A DNA stretch of 64,000 nucleotides. Source: Fonsecaea monophora. Lineage: Eukaryota > Ascomycota > Eurotiomycetes > Chaetothyriales > Herpotrichiellaceae. Of this stretch, positions 1-13,100 are shown piece by piece. Made by a program: the position numbers and the translations under genes. The stretch's first letter is position 1. Every line of letters starts with the position of its first letter. The notes under the pieces were generated by a model. That model was given only the letters and a program-made list of their open reading frames with translations. It did not search any database and was not told the origin of the DNA. The stretch lies in assembly GCF_001642475.1 (NCBI RefSeq), contig NW_019173952.1, positions 301,034 to 365,033 on the forward strand, in the 5' to 3' direction.

Positions 1-377
1 GCTGCCTTGCTCCTGGTTCCCAGCTGGATGCTGGTTGCCACGAAGTTGAGAAGTGTGGCTGCCCAAAGGCCATGTCTTCTTCCAAATTTCGCGCTGAAGG
101 GTCCAACCAGCAAGGACGAAACAAAAGTACCTATCGTCATCAACGAGGATATCAATTGCTGCACAGTCGGGTCAATGTTCCAAGTGCCCAGCTCCTCTGA
201 ATAATACCCGAAAACCTCGAGGAAGCCGGGCATTGAAAGGAACCCGCCCACGAGCGCGTAATCAAGGCCATACTGGAAGGTGGCCATAGTAGCCACTACA
301 CATATGGCAAGACATTTCCTGTGACTTAGCACGTCGAGCTTGAGGGGGTTGGCAGAGACAGGAGCACCGCCAACCAT
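1..377 (-). CDS. MFS sugar transporter, N-terminal part (runs off left edge)
   Basis: Reading the minus strand from the ATG at 377 gives 125 uninterrupted codons to the window edge. The product has a short cytosolic leader, a first membrane segment containing ATMATFQYGLDYALVGGF, a loop, a second hydrophobic stretch (LISSLMTIGTFVSSLLVGP) and the sugar-porter signature FGRRHG in the loop between membrane segments 2 and 3. These are hallmarks of the fungal sugar porter family (hexose, maltose or alpha-glucoside permeases) in the plasma membrane. An in-frame stop lies a few codons upstream of the ATG, supporting this start, although an upstream coding exon cannot be excluded. The substrate cannot be told from this fragment and the remaining three quarters of the protein lie outside the window. 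Confidence 0.8.
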   Translation of the reverse strand, partial: MVGGAPVSANPLKLDVLSHRKCLAICVVATMATFQYGLDYALVGGFLSMPGFLEVFGYYSEELGTWNIDPTVQQLISSLMTIGTFVSSLLVGPFSAKFGRRHGLWAATLLNFVATSIQLGTRSKA

Positions 378-2118
378 CTTGTCGAAAGTCCACCAGGGGC
401 TGTGTTATGACAGTGGTGCGAAGGTAGAGGTAACCAACCGCTAGGAATATTGAGCGTTGGCCTGGTCGTTGGTCAGGATATCTGAAGCACCATGCAAGGA
501 GCAGCACAAGCCCCTCGCTGGAGCGAGAGTTGCCATAGATATACAACATGGCACCCAGGATTTCCTCTGGGGACACTACCACAGATCCTGCCATCTTTTG
601 GAGAAAGGAGTAAGTTGGTGGATGCAGAGTATGGAGTAACGTGGGGAGCTATTGCGGAGGCGGCCCGGTTAACGAATCACCGTCTCCCAGATGTTTGTGG
701 ATGTGTGGTCAACATCAAGCTCACGGGAAGTGACCGGGCTAGCTCCTTGGTACGCCCATCAAAGCCTTGTTGCTTCTCAAAGAGACCCTCAGGCCGTGGA
801 GGATGATCAGCAACTGCCGAAAAGTGTGGCGGTCAATATCTGGTCAATCCCACATTTGATGCTCGTTGAGGAGTATGCTCGTTCCTCCACAGGACAGAGG
901 ACATGCTTGGGCCGCGGACATGGTGCTCAGGTCCCTATCCGTCTCGGTGCCCTCATCCGTGGCCTGGCCAATCCTTACCGCTTCAAAGAGCCAGGTATAG
1001 CGACATCCACGTGGTCGACAATGCTGTCACTCTCGAATCCCACAAACAGTGACCCAAAATGTCAGAAACAGCTGGCTACGCCGACTTTTGTCTAGAGTTG
1101 GGAGGGTGTTCGGACCGTCCGTTCGTCCAAAACTCCAGAGACATACTCTATCACGACGAACATCCCCGAGAATGTTAAATCGTCAAAACAAGTTCTCACT
1201 CACATACTTTTATGTTAGTGGACTGACAAGGGTCTGGTCCTATTACTGAATGTAGACATTAGTGCTGAGTAAACGGGTGGTTCAGGTAGGATAGAAATAC
1301 TGATACATCGAGAATCTGTGTGGTTACATACTGTATATTGGCTTAATAGGCGAGGAAGGTAGTATTTGAGTTTGGCCTAGATTCTCTCCGTCTATTATAG
1401 GAAATTAAGTCTTCTATACATGGGCCAAGGTTCTGCACAAGAATCTGTCCACCTCCAGCCGAAACAACTCCGGCAATATGTGCTCCAATCTCCAAGTTTG
1501 AAGTTTGGGGTTGTCCATGTGTGTCATGGCAAGAGTGAGTAGATTTGATTGCTTGCAGCAGGTCCGTGCGCGCCTGGCCAACGAATAACACGGCCCTGAC
1601 AGCTCACATGCGAGGGAAACTTAATTCAAAATATAAAAATACAACGTATCTGCTGGCTGTGATCAAAAACTGTCATAGCTCTTTGGTTGTTTCGAGATGG
1701 TATATACTTACAAAGGTGTCGTTCGAACGCTTCGTTCAAAACGGTTCCTCGATATACTTTGCGAAATATGGTTACGCTGACAAATCAGACGAAGAAGATC
1801 CGTTTTTTCTCCCCATGACAATAATGATGACCAGATCCTCATGAGGCCCAAGGTGATTTGGCGATGGCAAGCAGTGAACACTGCAAGAACAGCGAGTGTA
1901 AGTGTCGAGTATCACAAGCACGGTGGGTGTGAGTGTCGAACACCACCAGTACAAGCCAAATGCGAATTAAACAAGGTCAGTATCGGTAAGTATTGGTCGG
2001 GGCAGCCATTACTCTAAAGCCGAACACCAAACGCCAGGAGAAAGAAGAGAGAAAACACAGGAACAATTGCTGTGTCTTGTCAGGATCATACCAATGTATC
2101 TGCAGACAGCAAAATGCT
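378..2118. other. Intergenic, no supported gene
   Basis: Short open frames occur on both strands, but none has family-like features, and several sit in frames opposite one another. The proximal part is presumably the promoter and 5' leader of the transporter at 1-377. Nothing else is recognised. Confidence 0.4.
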
Positions 2119-2352
2119 TTAAAGGGCCTTTTTATTTGACCTTGATTTGAAAATTCTTTTCGGCAATCTTTTGCCTGGGCGCACAGTATCGTCCTCGTCG
2201 TCAAACTTCCTTTTACGCCCAGTGGACGGCCGCACGGCGGGACTGCCCTCTCGAACAGTACCTGTCGTCTTCTTGTTAGACGCCTTTACCTCCGTACTGA
2301 CGGGCAACTTTATCTTGCTGGCGGACGTCTTTATCTTCCCAGCAGAAGGCAT
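2119..2352 (-). CDS. Possible small basic nuclear-type protein or C-terminal fragment
   Basis: A 77-codon frame from an ATG at 2352 encodes a very basic, Ser/Thr/Lys-rich product. It contains a bipartite nuclear-localisation-like stretch (GRKRKFDDEDD followed by PGKRLPKR). Composition suggests a nuclear or chromatin-associated protein, but no family is recognised. Its start codon lies against the start of a coding-like frame on the opposite strand at 2351, so one or both may be remnants. Low complexity can also arise by chance; treat as tentative. Confidence 0.25.
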   Translation of the reverse strand: MPSAGKIKTSASKIKLPVSTEVKASNKKTTGTVREGSPAVRPSTGRKRKFDDEDDTVRPGKRLPKRIFKSRSNKKAL

Positions 2353-3855
2353 GGTGGTCGCGAAGGGGAGGGCGGCCCTCGCTGAGGAACACGCTCCTCG
2401 CATTCAAAAGGAATGGGAAGATCTGCTCCAAAACTACCCCGTCAGTCTAACAAATCAGCGCAAGACTCCCTGAAAGTTTTCCTTTCCAAAAGCTCCAGAC
2501 TTCACATTCGAGCGCGCCGTCAGGGAGAAAGTACTCGGCAGAAAAAAGGCGGCTCCTAATGCTCAAAACCCAAACCCTCCTTGGTTGTTTCAGGTTGAGC
2601 TCAACACCACCCAGGGCAAACGGACTGGTAACATACCCGAGGACAAGGTCACAGTGTGGCCGCTAGGGTTTCCATTTGTGTGCAATGTGGACCATCCATC
2701 GAGCCACCAAGGCGTGCTGGCACTTCAGAAAGGTGATTAAAGACAAGTTGTTCGATTACACTGGGGGAATGACGACAAGGGCAATTCTCCTCAGGGACGT
2801 CCAAATGCTGTTCCTTGGTTTCAAGTCTACTGCAAGGGTCAACAAGGATACGTCAACTTTTGGGCCCTTGAAATCGGTCGTGTCAATGCGGTCGGGCTGG
2901 CCACGATTGTTCCTCCAGCCTCAGATCCAAATGCCACTAAGGAGACGTCCAGGACAAGGCAGTCTTTACGAAATCAACTCTACCAGGCCGAGCCAGTATC
3001 TATAGGCAAGCGCCGTTCAAGGCCGTTCAAGATACCGTATCCGGCCGCATTGTCCTGTATGCATGGAACGCGAGTCACACGTCAGACCCTCGACCCCATT
3101 TTACCATCACCACCTCTGCCGCGAGGGCAAACAACTCCCTGGCCGACATCCAGCCAGGGGCTTTGATCTATCCCACTTTTGAGACTTCCAAATCTGGACC
3201 TCACCCAGTACAGTGGGCGCGATTCCCCAAGCTCGGGCCCGTTTCCAATTGCATTCTGCGTCGAGTTCCAGCTCCCCAACAAAATGTGGGAAAAGGTCTA
3301 CATACAATCGCAGACCGTCTTCGAATTCGCTCCGGGCTGCGGCTCCACGGGGCTCGACACTGTTTCCCACAGCTCGACAACCTCGAGCGTTGTCCAGGGA
3401 CTAGCAGACAAGGTGCCGGGAATGTTGGTGAACTATGCCAAAGCCGTCGCAATCATCCGCTCCCTCGAGCAACGATGCGTCCCGAACGACTACAGCTGGA
3501 TGATCGAATTTGGAGCCGTTCGCATCATGAAAGTCACGCACAGTTTCCTCGATCAGCAGGTCACGATCAAGCACCTGGACCGACGCCGCGGGGCATGCGG
3601 TCCAATTGTGACGGTTGCTTCATTGGTGGCGGTGATGATGGTTCTGCAAGCACTCAGCAACAATCGCAGTGGATCTGCAAAAAGCATTCTGACATGGGAT
3701 GCACGAATTGCCATCAAAGAGGCATTCCCTGCCCGCGGACGAACCTGGAAAATGCCCCAAACCTCTGGGCTTTGCTCAGGCCGCTCCCGGAGACCAAGGA
3801 CAATGTGATTCGCGACGACCCTCCAAATTTGATGGAGTTGCAGTACGGGCAATGA
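2351..3855 (+). pseudogene. Decayed unrecognised gene (coding-like frames joined by stops and frameshifts)
   Basis: A GC-rich, coding-like reading frame starts at the ATG at 2351 and continues through a TGA (2471-2473) and a TAA (2738-2740). It then appears to shift frame near 2940, again near 3245, and possibly near 3600. Each stretch reads as credible globular protein (for example DKVTVWPLGFPFVCNVDHP, then SGRIVLYAWNASHTSDPRP). Both stops could arise from CGA and CAA by C-to-T changes. I see no GT-AG introns that would repair the breaks. No family is recognised. An alternative is a live gene with unusual introns, but two stops plus frame changes make a relict more likely. Confidence 0.4.
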
Positions 3856-4357
3856 TGTACTCGGTACGAGGTAGATATGGCCAGAACACGAAAATGTGGC
3901 AACGAGCTATAGGCTTGGCCGAAGTTGATAGAAAAAAATCCAGTACTCTCAGAATATCTTTGCATTTGCTCAGTTTGGTGAGATACTCCCGGCCAGTATA
4001 CTTCATATGGGACGACTTTTTCTGCGGCCTCAAGTTTCATAGAACTCTGCCTTTCACCAGATCTCTGGCAATCGTCAGGAGAAAAACACACTATAGTCTT
4101 ATAAAATATCCCTGTGACACAACATGTATATTATAGCGAGGACTAAGACCGTGCCCTCAGCCGATAAACGCACCGGATACCTGCAGATTTTCGCACAGTC
4201 GCCCAAGCTTAAAGTGAACAACGCTTTCTTTCGTTACCGCTTTCATCGACCATCATCACAGAGAGCACGCTGAGCCTAGAGCCCACGTTGAACCCAGAAC
4301 TCCCGTGGAGCCCATGTTGCCACCACCGCGAGTCAGACCATCAGCGAGCCCACCTTC
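3856..4357. other. Intergenic between decayed gene and cytochrome b561 gene
   Basis: No supported gene. It lies 3' of the minus-strand DOMON/b561 gene and probably holds its 3' untranslated region. Confidence 0.4.
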
Positions 4358-5790
4358 CTAGCGATACACCGGGGGAGCCTGGTTGTTCGCATAGCTCTGC
4401 AGGGGGATGCCACCCTGGCCGTACAAGGGCAACGGTGCCTCTCCCGTATAGTTGGGCGGCTCGGATTGCTGTCCCTCGCGGAAGTTGGCCGCTGCTGGCG
4501 TATTCATGGGCGCTTTTCGCTGTTGCTGGCGTCGCTTGAAAAAGGTGACAGTCCCGACGAAAATGAACATGATGACCATCGCGATAGCAAAGATGATAGT
4601 GCCGCGGGTGTTGTCGGCGAACCGGAAACCAACGATACAGTTGGCCAGACCCAGGGTGATTGTCGCAGGACCCAGCACACGATGCCCCTTCATGACCTTG
4701 GCGGGCTGTTTCGTCTTCTTGTAAATGCGATGCCCAACTAGTCCGACAACCCATGTAACAAGCCCAAGACCGACAACGACGAAGCCGAGGATTTGATGGC
4801 CAGCAGTCAGATTAGGAGACTAGAAATGTTAGTCCTTCCAAGAAATATGGGAACTGGGAAGATGCTCACAATGTTGTTTCGTTTGCTAATAGCAATTCCA
4901 ACGCCCATACCAAGAATTGTCATGAGCAAGGCCAGCGACTGGACACCCCAGTGAAGCCACACCTTCTCGAACACGCGAAGGAACAAGTAACCTCCAGGAA
5001 AGACGATCAAGAAAGCGGCCACCATGAGGAAGGCGTGGAAACCAGTAGCGCCACGGAAGTGACCACCACCAATTGCACCGCCACCAACCACAGTGTCCGA
5101 AGAAGCGCTCACGACCGGGACGCCGCCAGTACCCGTTGCAGCCTTGAAGTCGAGATCGAAGAAGTTGTAGCCCTCATGCTGTCTGATTTGCGCGTTGTCA
5201 TCGTTGGAGTTCAGGGTGCCTGTTGGACCAACGGCCCAGATCATGGACTGTTTTGTGCTGTCAATGTTGACATTGCCGCCACTCCAGTTCCGGCAATTGG
5301 AGCATTTCGCATTGACAACGAAAGATCCGTCAGTGATACCACTGCCACTCAGAACGTCCACCTGGACGTCCGAGGTGTGTTGGGGCATGACATGGCCCTT
5401 TCCGAGGCGAGGGCTGACCGTAACATTCTTCCCGTTCTCCGATGCATATGTAACAAAGATCAACGCCCCCGCCATCTGAGAGCCAAGGCCGAAGGCTGCC
5501 CATGTCTGGCCCGCAGGCGCCGAAAAGTGGAAGAAGAGAGAGTTGGAGTTGTCATTGGGCACGTTGATGGAAACAGTGATATTATCATTTGGGTCCGGCG
5601 AGGTGCCCCGTCCGACATACGTGGAAGAGGGAACAGCGGCCTGCGCTGAGAAAATGTAGGCTGCAAGTCGGTGCCATGGTCAGCGAGGATGGTCCTTCCG
5701 TCAATGCTGGGGATAATGCAGAGATTGCAACTCACTGGTCAGAAACAGGCTGATCAGTATCCTGATCTTGGCTTGAGAGTGATATAACAT
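4358..5790 (-). CDS. DOMON domain / cytochrome b561 membrane protein
   Basis: Three exons (5790-5736, 5660-4870, 4819-4358) join with canonical GT-AG introns to give 435 residues. The protein starts with a signal peptide (ILISLFLTTYIFSAQA). An extracellular DOMON-like heme-binding domain follows (about residues 22-190). It ends in a cytochrome b561/ferric-reductase-like membrane domain with several transmembrane helices and conserved His residues (GFHAFLM, LHWGVQ, AGHQILG, KGHRVLG). The tail is cytosolic and rich in Pro/Gln/Tyr. Family knowledge: such proteins move electrons across a membrane, linked to ascorbate or iron reduction; the real donor and acceptor are unknown. The first intron splits the signal peptide codons and gives a far better N-terminus than the frame without it. 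No breaks are visible. Confidence 0.85.
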
Positions 5791-6837
5791 GCTCGCAGCT
5801 GATGTTCTGAGATTACGATACTTATATTCTGGAGGAAATGGGACTGGATTGGTGCAATGAAGGACAGTATCAACGCTGAACAGGTAGCGAAGGCAGGCAA
5901 TGAGATAGCTTCAGATTTGGTACAGACACAAAGAAGCAATGAGCAAAGATGTGAGAGAGCGAGAGGTTGAAAAGAGGAAGACAGAGTCCAAGTCAGCAGG
6001 CGCCGTGAGATTATCACCAAAAAAAAAATAGGGCAAAGAGATCTGCTCGGTAGAGCACGAGTGGCCAGGCGACAATGCGTTTGTTTCGAGAACAAGTAAA
6101 AGCGGGTTTCAGATGTTGTTTTGAGCTGAAAAGAGAAGCATGGGGAACGATGGATCCCCTGACGGCGTTGATGCTCGCAAACCAGTCAATGGCGGAGGTC
6201 CGTGCAGGGATAGTGGCCAGCATGGAACCTGAGTGGCTTCAAAGGCCCAGCACATCCAGTCGATTGGCCCAGGCACAGGGGTAACTGGAGATGGGAGAGC
6301 GTCGCCTAGCCAATGCCTGGAAGCCCAAATCCGCCCCTAACGACTCTGGATAGATTCGAGCCAGCCAGAGCCCACCGAAGGCATGGCCCTGACGGGGTCC
6401 GAGAAGCTTAGCAGAGTAAAGTGGGAGTTTAAGCATCTGAGCCTCCACCCGCAGGTAAGCCTTTCAGCCTCTGAGCCCCGTGGACCCCTGGCTCGGTGCC
6501 TGAGGGGAGCCCCCAAGAGATAATCGTTTGAGCCTGAACCAATTGCAGGAAGGGGTTTGGTCAACTGGCGCTTACTCTCGTAAAAGCCACAATCAACACC
6601 ACCAGCATCTAGAATGCTCATGATGCCCCTCGTCCCCCGAAATAGATGTCGTCAATAAGCCATGCCATACCCGATCTGGGACTTAGCGCTGTAACCGATG
6701 CTCAGCCCATCAGTCTCACTTGCAGATGGACTTTTTCCTTGGTCGGGTATCCGAGTACTGTTTGGGAGGGGCTTGTTGCGAGGGGGAACAACAATGGAAG
6801 TGCTCCCTGGGTATTCCCGTCTTATTATATTGATTCG
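5791..6837. other. Intergenic between b561 and transcription-factor genes
   Basis: Holds the upstream region of the b561 gene and the 3' side of the Zn2Cys6 gene. Short frames on both strands show no family features; nothing else is recognised. Confidence 0.4.
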
Positions 6838-9231
6838 TCAAAACCAATTCTCTTGAATGGTCACAAAATAGCGCTGGAAGGGTTCACTTCGCACTGTAAA
6901 GTCGCCAACAGATGGCGACCATCCGAAATCCAATATATCGTTGCTCCCTATCGCCATGTGCTCCGGCGTCCAGTTCACTCCCGCACCGCTGGGATCATCC
7001 TGCATTATGGCGTGGCTGCTCTCCCTCGTCGTGCTGCCGGTTGCTGCATGGAAAGATTCTGGTACTCGTGGATCTAGGCCCAATCCCGTATTGTTGTAGG
7101 GCTGCTCGCTTGTCGGGTCAAATGCCTCCATTGCATTCGCGTTGGCAGCACTGACTGAATAGTCTTGCACGAACCGTTCCATCGGAGTTGGATTGGCCAT
7201 ATCGGCGAATATGATTTCCTGCTTCTGCGGCACCTGGGTTGACTGTGCCTGTTGCTCCGCTCTTCGGGCCTTTGCTCTGGCCATGAGATGCCGCAAGGGT
7301 TTCCACAGCATTCCTTTCTGATACTTGGAGTTCATCATTCGTTGCCCATAGACCGATTCGACCGCGCGCCACGCTCGATCTACGTCGGGTCCAGGCGGTC
7401 TCACGCAGATCTCTGACAAAGCAAACGCCACTGACTGCCATTGCATATAGGTCCTGAATAGCCAACCCCATTTCGCCGTGTTTTCATTCTTCTCGAGCAG
7501 GTGAGAGAATTCTATCACTTCCACTGAGGTGATGAAGACTCGATCCCGGATTTCCGGCGGCATTGGTGAGGGTTCGTTGTTGTTGGAGTACGCTCGCGGA
7601 TGGTGCACCATCAACCACATCTTGGCCAGGATGAGACGCGCGACCGTCGCAGCAACCCAGTAGATTGGTGTGTTCATGTCGCAGTGCCGTAAGTATTTCT
7701 CTTCGAGCCTCCGGTGACACTCGTCGATTAACCTCTCCTTTTCTTCAAGGGACAGGTCGGGAACTTGCTTTGTGCCGGGCCCAGGAGCGCCAAAGCTGAA
7801 TCGACGCGAAAAGGCACTGATTTCATAGCGAATCAAGCAGAACGTCATCTCGGTCGCTCCGACTCTTTCTGCGGGCCAGAACTTCATTCCGGGATAGATA
7901 TCGTCGTCGTTCAGGTTTGCAGGGACCTGAGTATCGTAAAACTCGTGGGAGAATGAAGGATCTACACCATGGTCTTCGGCAGCTCGATTGTCTAGCAGAG
8001 ATATCTGCCACCATAACCGGCGTCGCATTTCCGTGTCAAATGGATTCAATCCGAAATGCGTTCCATCACGGTGGATGCCCAGCGACTGTGCCAGATGCAT
8101 AGCTAACCCTCCCAATGCCCATACCAATCTTGAATCGTCACAATGCCGAACAAAGATGAGGAAAAATGACAGTGCCTGCAAGCACATGAGACTGGAACTG
8201 TTCAAAAAGTCCGCACGGGCCAACGCTTGTTCTGTTGCAAACCGGTACTTCTTTATTAGTGACTGCTTGTCCTCATCCAATAGTTGCTGGCACTGCTCAG
8301 GAGTCAAGCTGACTACGGCACCAAAGTAGATGGCAAACAACAAGGCTTCTGCTGGCTTGGAGACTCGATCGATACTGCTCGCAGCATTCATGAGAATTGT
8401 TCTGGCTGTAGGTCGATGGAGTATCCTGACCACCGGGTCCACATTCTCTTTGAAAACTTCCCAAAGAATGAAAATTTGACTCGGAGTGGGATGTAGCTCT
8501 CTCAGATCCTGCATGACTGATGAGTAACCAAATAGGAAGGCTTGGTGGTTCGACTGGCGATCGGTTTCGGGGGAAAGAACCTCATCTTCGTCGTCGGTGC
8601 TTGACGGGTCGAGCAAGTCCCGCATTTCAGCAATCTGTCAGAACGAACCTGTTAGCAGGTCTTACCTCGCACAAGCCAAGAGACAACAAACCTCATCGCT
8701 CATGCCTGTCCAAAACGCGTTGTTCACATAGCGGCTGCGATCCTCACTGATCACGAGGCGACCGAGATGCTTGTCAATAGACTGTCTTTTCGACTCCGAG
8801 CGATCGGAGGCTGGTGAATCGCTTGGTTGTACATCGCCGAAGCGTGCCCGGATATCTGTCGAACCTGCGGGAGTGGGCGACACAATGCCGTTCTCGTCCA
8901 CCTGCGCACCAAGACTATGAACCACGCCTTCCAGTCTGCGCAGCCGTGCCAACAGCTCCGCATCGGGTGGCTTTCTCGGTTTTCTAGGTGCTCTTCCAGG
9001 ACCAGGAAAAACACACTCTATCCCCGCTCTTATACAGTTGGCGCATGGGTTTTCTTTGTTACACCGAACTTTTCTGCGACGACATGTGACACAACTCCGT
9101 GGGTTTAGGCGAGGTGCAGATGGATTGGAGGTCGGATCATTGTCTGTCGCGGCTTGAGCAGCGACCATACCAGAGTCGGTTATCGAAGCTTCAGCGCCGG
9201 ACTGAGCGCCTTCATCGACGGATTGTGACAT
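6838..9231 (-). CDS. Zn2Cys6 fungal-specific transcription factor
   Basis: Two exons (9231-8692, 8634-6838) joined by a 57-bp intron (donor GTTTGT, acceptor CTGACAG) give a 778-residue protein. Near residue 47 is the binuclear zinc cluster, with six Cys in the order C-x2-C-x6-C-x5-C-x2-C-x6-C (begins CVTCRRRKVRC). A basic linker and short coiled coil (ELLARLRRLEGVVHSLG) follow, which would serve dimerisation. The second exon carries the fungal transcription-factor middle homology region (RRRLWWQISLLDNRAAEDHG is the signature stretch). The protein should bind DNA as a nuclear regulator. Target genes cannot be read from sequence; neighbours are a b561 protein and a histidine kinase, with no clear cluster. 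All zinc ligands are intact, unlike the broken regulator at 41801-42904. Confidence 0.9.
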
Positions 9232-10178
9232 GTTCGGAGTACGGAGCCAGTAATGGACCTCATGCGCGACTCATGTCGAACACTTGTGGGGAACTGTCCG
9301 ACAGGTACAGAAACGCGGGAAAGGAAGAGTGCTCGAGTGAAGGTCGAATAGAAGAGGGAGCGAAATCATATTACATGCTAGATGCGTCACCAAGTTTGGA
9401 TGTTGCTGAAGTCTGTCGAGGGAGATCATTCCGCCCCTCCCTTCTTCGTACGAGACCTGTCTCCACCAGTGTTTTTCGCACAAACTGGCTTTCTTTGTTT
9501 GTTGTTAGTGGCAGGCCTTGTTCCTTCGGGAATCCGGGGATTCTACTGCCTCCGGAAAGGCTGGGCATCTGCCCTCTACAAGTTTCCGCTACATCACAGT
9601 GAAGATCGACTCCACTGAGATCGGCTGATTGGGGGCACAAACAAGGAGTACAGAACTACTGTGGCCGTCGTACAAACATGGTGCACTTGTACGGATCCCT
9701 CTTATATGGACAAGATCTGGTGGTTCCATGGAGATTCCAGATGAAATATATGAGCGATTTATGGACTCGCCTCGGCTCTGTTAAAGGATCTCTGACACCG
9801 ACCGATTTCCGTACCCATGTCCAGCCTATGCATGGTCTGTCTTGACCTACAAGCAATCGACTTCTCATGAACGTCTTCAATCCATACCGTACAGACACTG
9901 CACTGGCTGACTAGCCAATGCATAATCCATCTCGTCCTGCATCAACCTGGGAAGATCCGCAAATCAAAAATACAAAGTCACATCGCAATGCAAACATCCA
10001 AAGAGAGAGCCAAACCCGAAGTACTCCACGCTGTCAACAAATATGGGAGCCCAGAACATAATCTCATCAATTGATGCTTGGGAGAATTGCAGAGGTCCAG
10101 CAACGATCAGAAGTAACACCTTCATTGACTGTGAGCCCTCAAAAGAACCTGGTCACGCCAATTAGCTCTGATCTGTCT
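9232..10178. other. Intergenic between transcription factor and histidine kinase genes
   Basis: Upstream region of the Zn2Cys6 gene and 3' side of the Nik1-type kinase. Short frames on both strands are not convincing. No RNA gene or repeat is recognised. Confidence 0.4.
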
Positions 10179-13100
10179 TCAGCCCGACCATGACATCGAA
10201 CGTACGCTGCTATTAGCTGCCGACATCGGATCGGGCTCGCCATCTGTGCCCAATGAAGGACTCTCAACACTGCCATGATTCACTGGCCCTGACGCCGTCA
10301 CCGACCTCTCGCTGAACGGGGGCCTCAAGCTCGATGTCCCTCGAGAATCCCCAACTTTTGAATGTGCGTCCTTTCCGTCCGCACCACCGCCAGTGCCATT
10401 ACGAGCTCCATTGGATTTAGATCGTGCCTGCTTGTTGAAAATATCGGTCACCCTGTCGGAAGCCACTCGCAGAATCGTTTGCATAAGCAGGTTCTGTTTC
10501 AGTGGTTTGGACAGGTATTCGTCCATCTGTGCCTGGATGCATTTCTCGCGATCTCCGAGCATGGCGTGGGCGGTTAGAGCGACGATGGGCGTTCTGGGCA
10601 GTCCCCTCTCCTTTTCATACTGCCGAATCTCTCGTGTGGCTTCGAACCCACCCATCACTGGCATCTGCACGTCCATAAGTACAATGTCGAATCGGTTGTT
10701 TTTGATGGCATTGACGGCTTCCAACCCATTGCCCACTACCGTCACCACATGGTTATATTTTTCCAGAATTTTGATGGCGACCTTTTGATTGACCTCGTTG
10801 TCCTCAGCTAACAACACGTTGAGGGATTTCTTGTAGTCCTTGATGACGGGCGTAGACCGGCCCTCCAAAGCCGGGATCATGCAATTACCCAGATCGATCA
10901 ATTGACAGGGCGTGGTCATGTATGAAGCGATACCAAGATCAAGTACAGTCTTGAGGCTGATAGACACAGTAGGGTTCAGTAAAACCATGGGCATGTACTT
11001 GAATTTGTCCAGTTCTCGCAGTTTCTGTGCAGTCTGGAGTTCATCAATGACGATGACATCATAGCCTCCGTCGGTGTTTTTGCGATTGCGTTCGGCGGTG
11101 AAGATGCCAGGATCTGGCACATCTGCTTCGTCTTTCACCACTCTGACTTGTAGCCCAAGCTCCTCGATCATTGCAGGGACGCGTTCAAAGAACTTGGACA
11201 CGCCCTTGTCAACCACGAGAACCTTATGCTTTCGGAAAGGATAAAGCTGGGAACTGATGACACTGATGTCGTCCGTTGCGAATTTGACAATGCACGAGAA
11301 GTGGAATTCGCTACCGTGCCCGAAATCGGAGGTGACCCAGACTTGACCTCCCATGAGGTTGACCAGGCGCTTCGATATAGACAGGCCCAACCCGGTACCG
11401 CCGAATTTTCTTGTCGTTGAGCCGTCCGCTTGCTGGAAAGTGTCGAAGATCAGGTCGAGCTTGTCCGACTGGATGCCTATCCCAGTGTCGGAGACCACAA
11501 ACTCGAACGGAAACTCGTCTGTTGCGCAGTTCGACAGAAGATCTTTGGATTTTTTGATCGTCACTTTGACTTCCCCCTGATCGGTGAACTTGATCGCGTT
11601 GCCTACCAGGTTGAGGATGATCTGTCTTAGCCGGAATGGGTCGCCAACGACATAGTCCGGTACCGAGTTGTCCACATCAAATGCCAAACATAATGACTTC
11701 TCGTTCGCCTTGACAGCCAAGGACTTCAACGCGTTAAAGACAGTACCCCGGATTGTGTATGGAATAGCCTCAATCGCCATACGGTTGGCTTCAATCTTTG
11801 AAATATCCAGGATATCGTCAATGATGGTCAGTAAGCTGTTTGCAAGGTTGTGAACCGTGTTGAGCATCTCTCGCGAGTGCGGTTTCAGATCGTCGGTGTC
11901 CAACGTCAGTTGTGTCATGCCAATGATGCCGTTCATAGGGGTCCTGATCTCATGGGACATATTTGCCAAAAATTCGGACTTTGTCCGGTTGGCTAATTCG
12001 GCGGCTTCACGCGCCGCCGTGTTTCTCTGTATGCTGTCTCTGAGATTCGAAATCATTTGGTTGATCTTCCTCTTCAATTCATCCATTTCACCGGACGCAT
12101 TGACGCTGATCAGCTTTGAGAAATCTCCTTCCGTTGCCGCGTCCGTGATCTCACCAAATGCACGAACCTGCGCAGTCAGATTTTCGGCCATGGTGTTGAC
12201 GTCCTCTGTGATCTCTTTCCATCGGCCACTGACATCGTGAACGTTGGCCTGGCCACCCATTTTGCCATTGACACCGACATCGCGAGCAACTCGTCGCACT
12301 TCATGGGCAAAGGTCGCCAAGCGGTCTACCATGTTATTGATAGTGACCTTCAGTGTCAAGATTTCACCTTGTGCTTGTACCTCGATTTTCTTGTCCAGAT
12401 TTCCAGCAGCAATGGCTTGTGTGACGTCCGAGATACTTCGTACCTGATCTGTCAGATTCGAGGCCATCGTATTCACATTATCGGTCAAGTCTCTCCATTT
12501 GCCTTGGACATTATCGACCTTGGCCTGCCCTCCAAGTGTTCCGTCTGTGCCGACTTCTCTCGCCACTTTGCTGACTTCGAATGCGAAGGTGTTTAGTCGA
12601 TCAACCATTGAATTGATGGTCACTTTCAGGTCGAGAATTTCGCCTTGGACATCGGCGGTAACTTTCTTCGACAAGTCGCCATTGGCGACAGCGGTGGTGA
12701 CTGCAGCAATCTCTCGCACTTGAGTTGTCAAGTTCATTGCCATGCCGTTGACATTTTCGGTAAGGTCTTTCCAGGTACCTTCGACGTCGTGCACCGTAGC
12801 TTGACCTCCCAGAACACCGTTGGTTCCGACCTCTTTGGCCAGGTTTGTGACTTCCTGGGCAAACTGCTGTAGTTGATCAACCATATTGTTGATCGTAATC
12901 TTGAGTCGCAGAATCTCTCCTTTACAGCTCGCAGTGACCTTTCGCGTCAAATCGCCCTTTGCCACAGCTGTGGTCACCATTGCGATGTCTCGGACCTGTG
13001 TCGTGAGGTTGTCTGCCATTGCGTTCACGCTCTTGGTCAATTCATTCCAGGTACCTTGGACACCTTCGATCTGGGCTTGTCCACCTAACACGCCTTCCGT

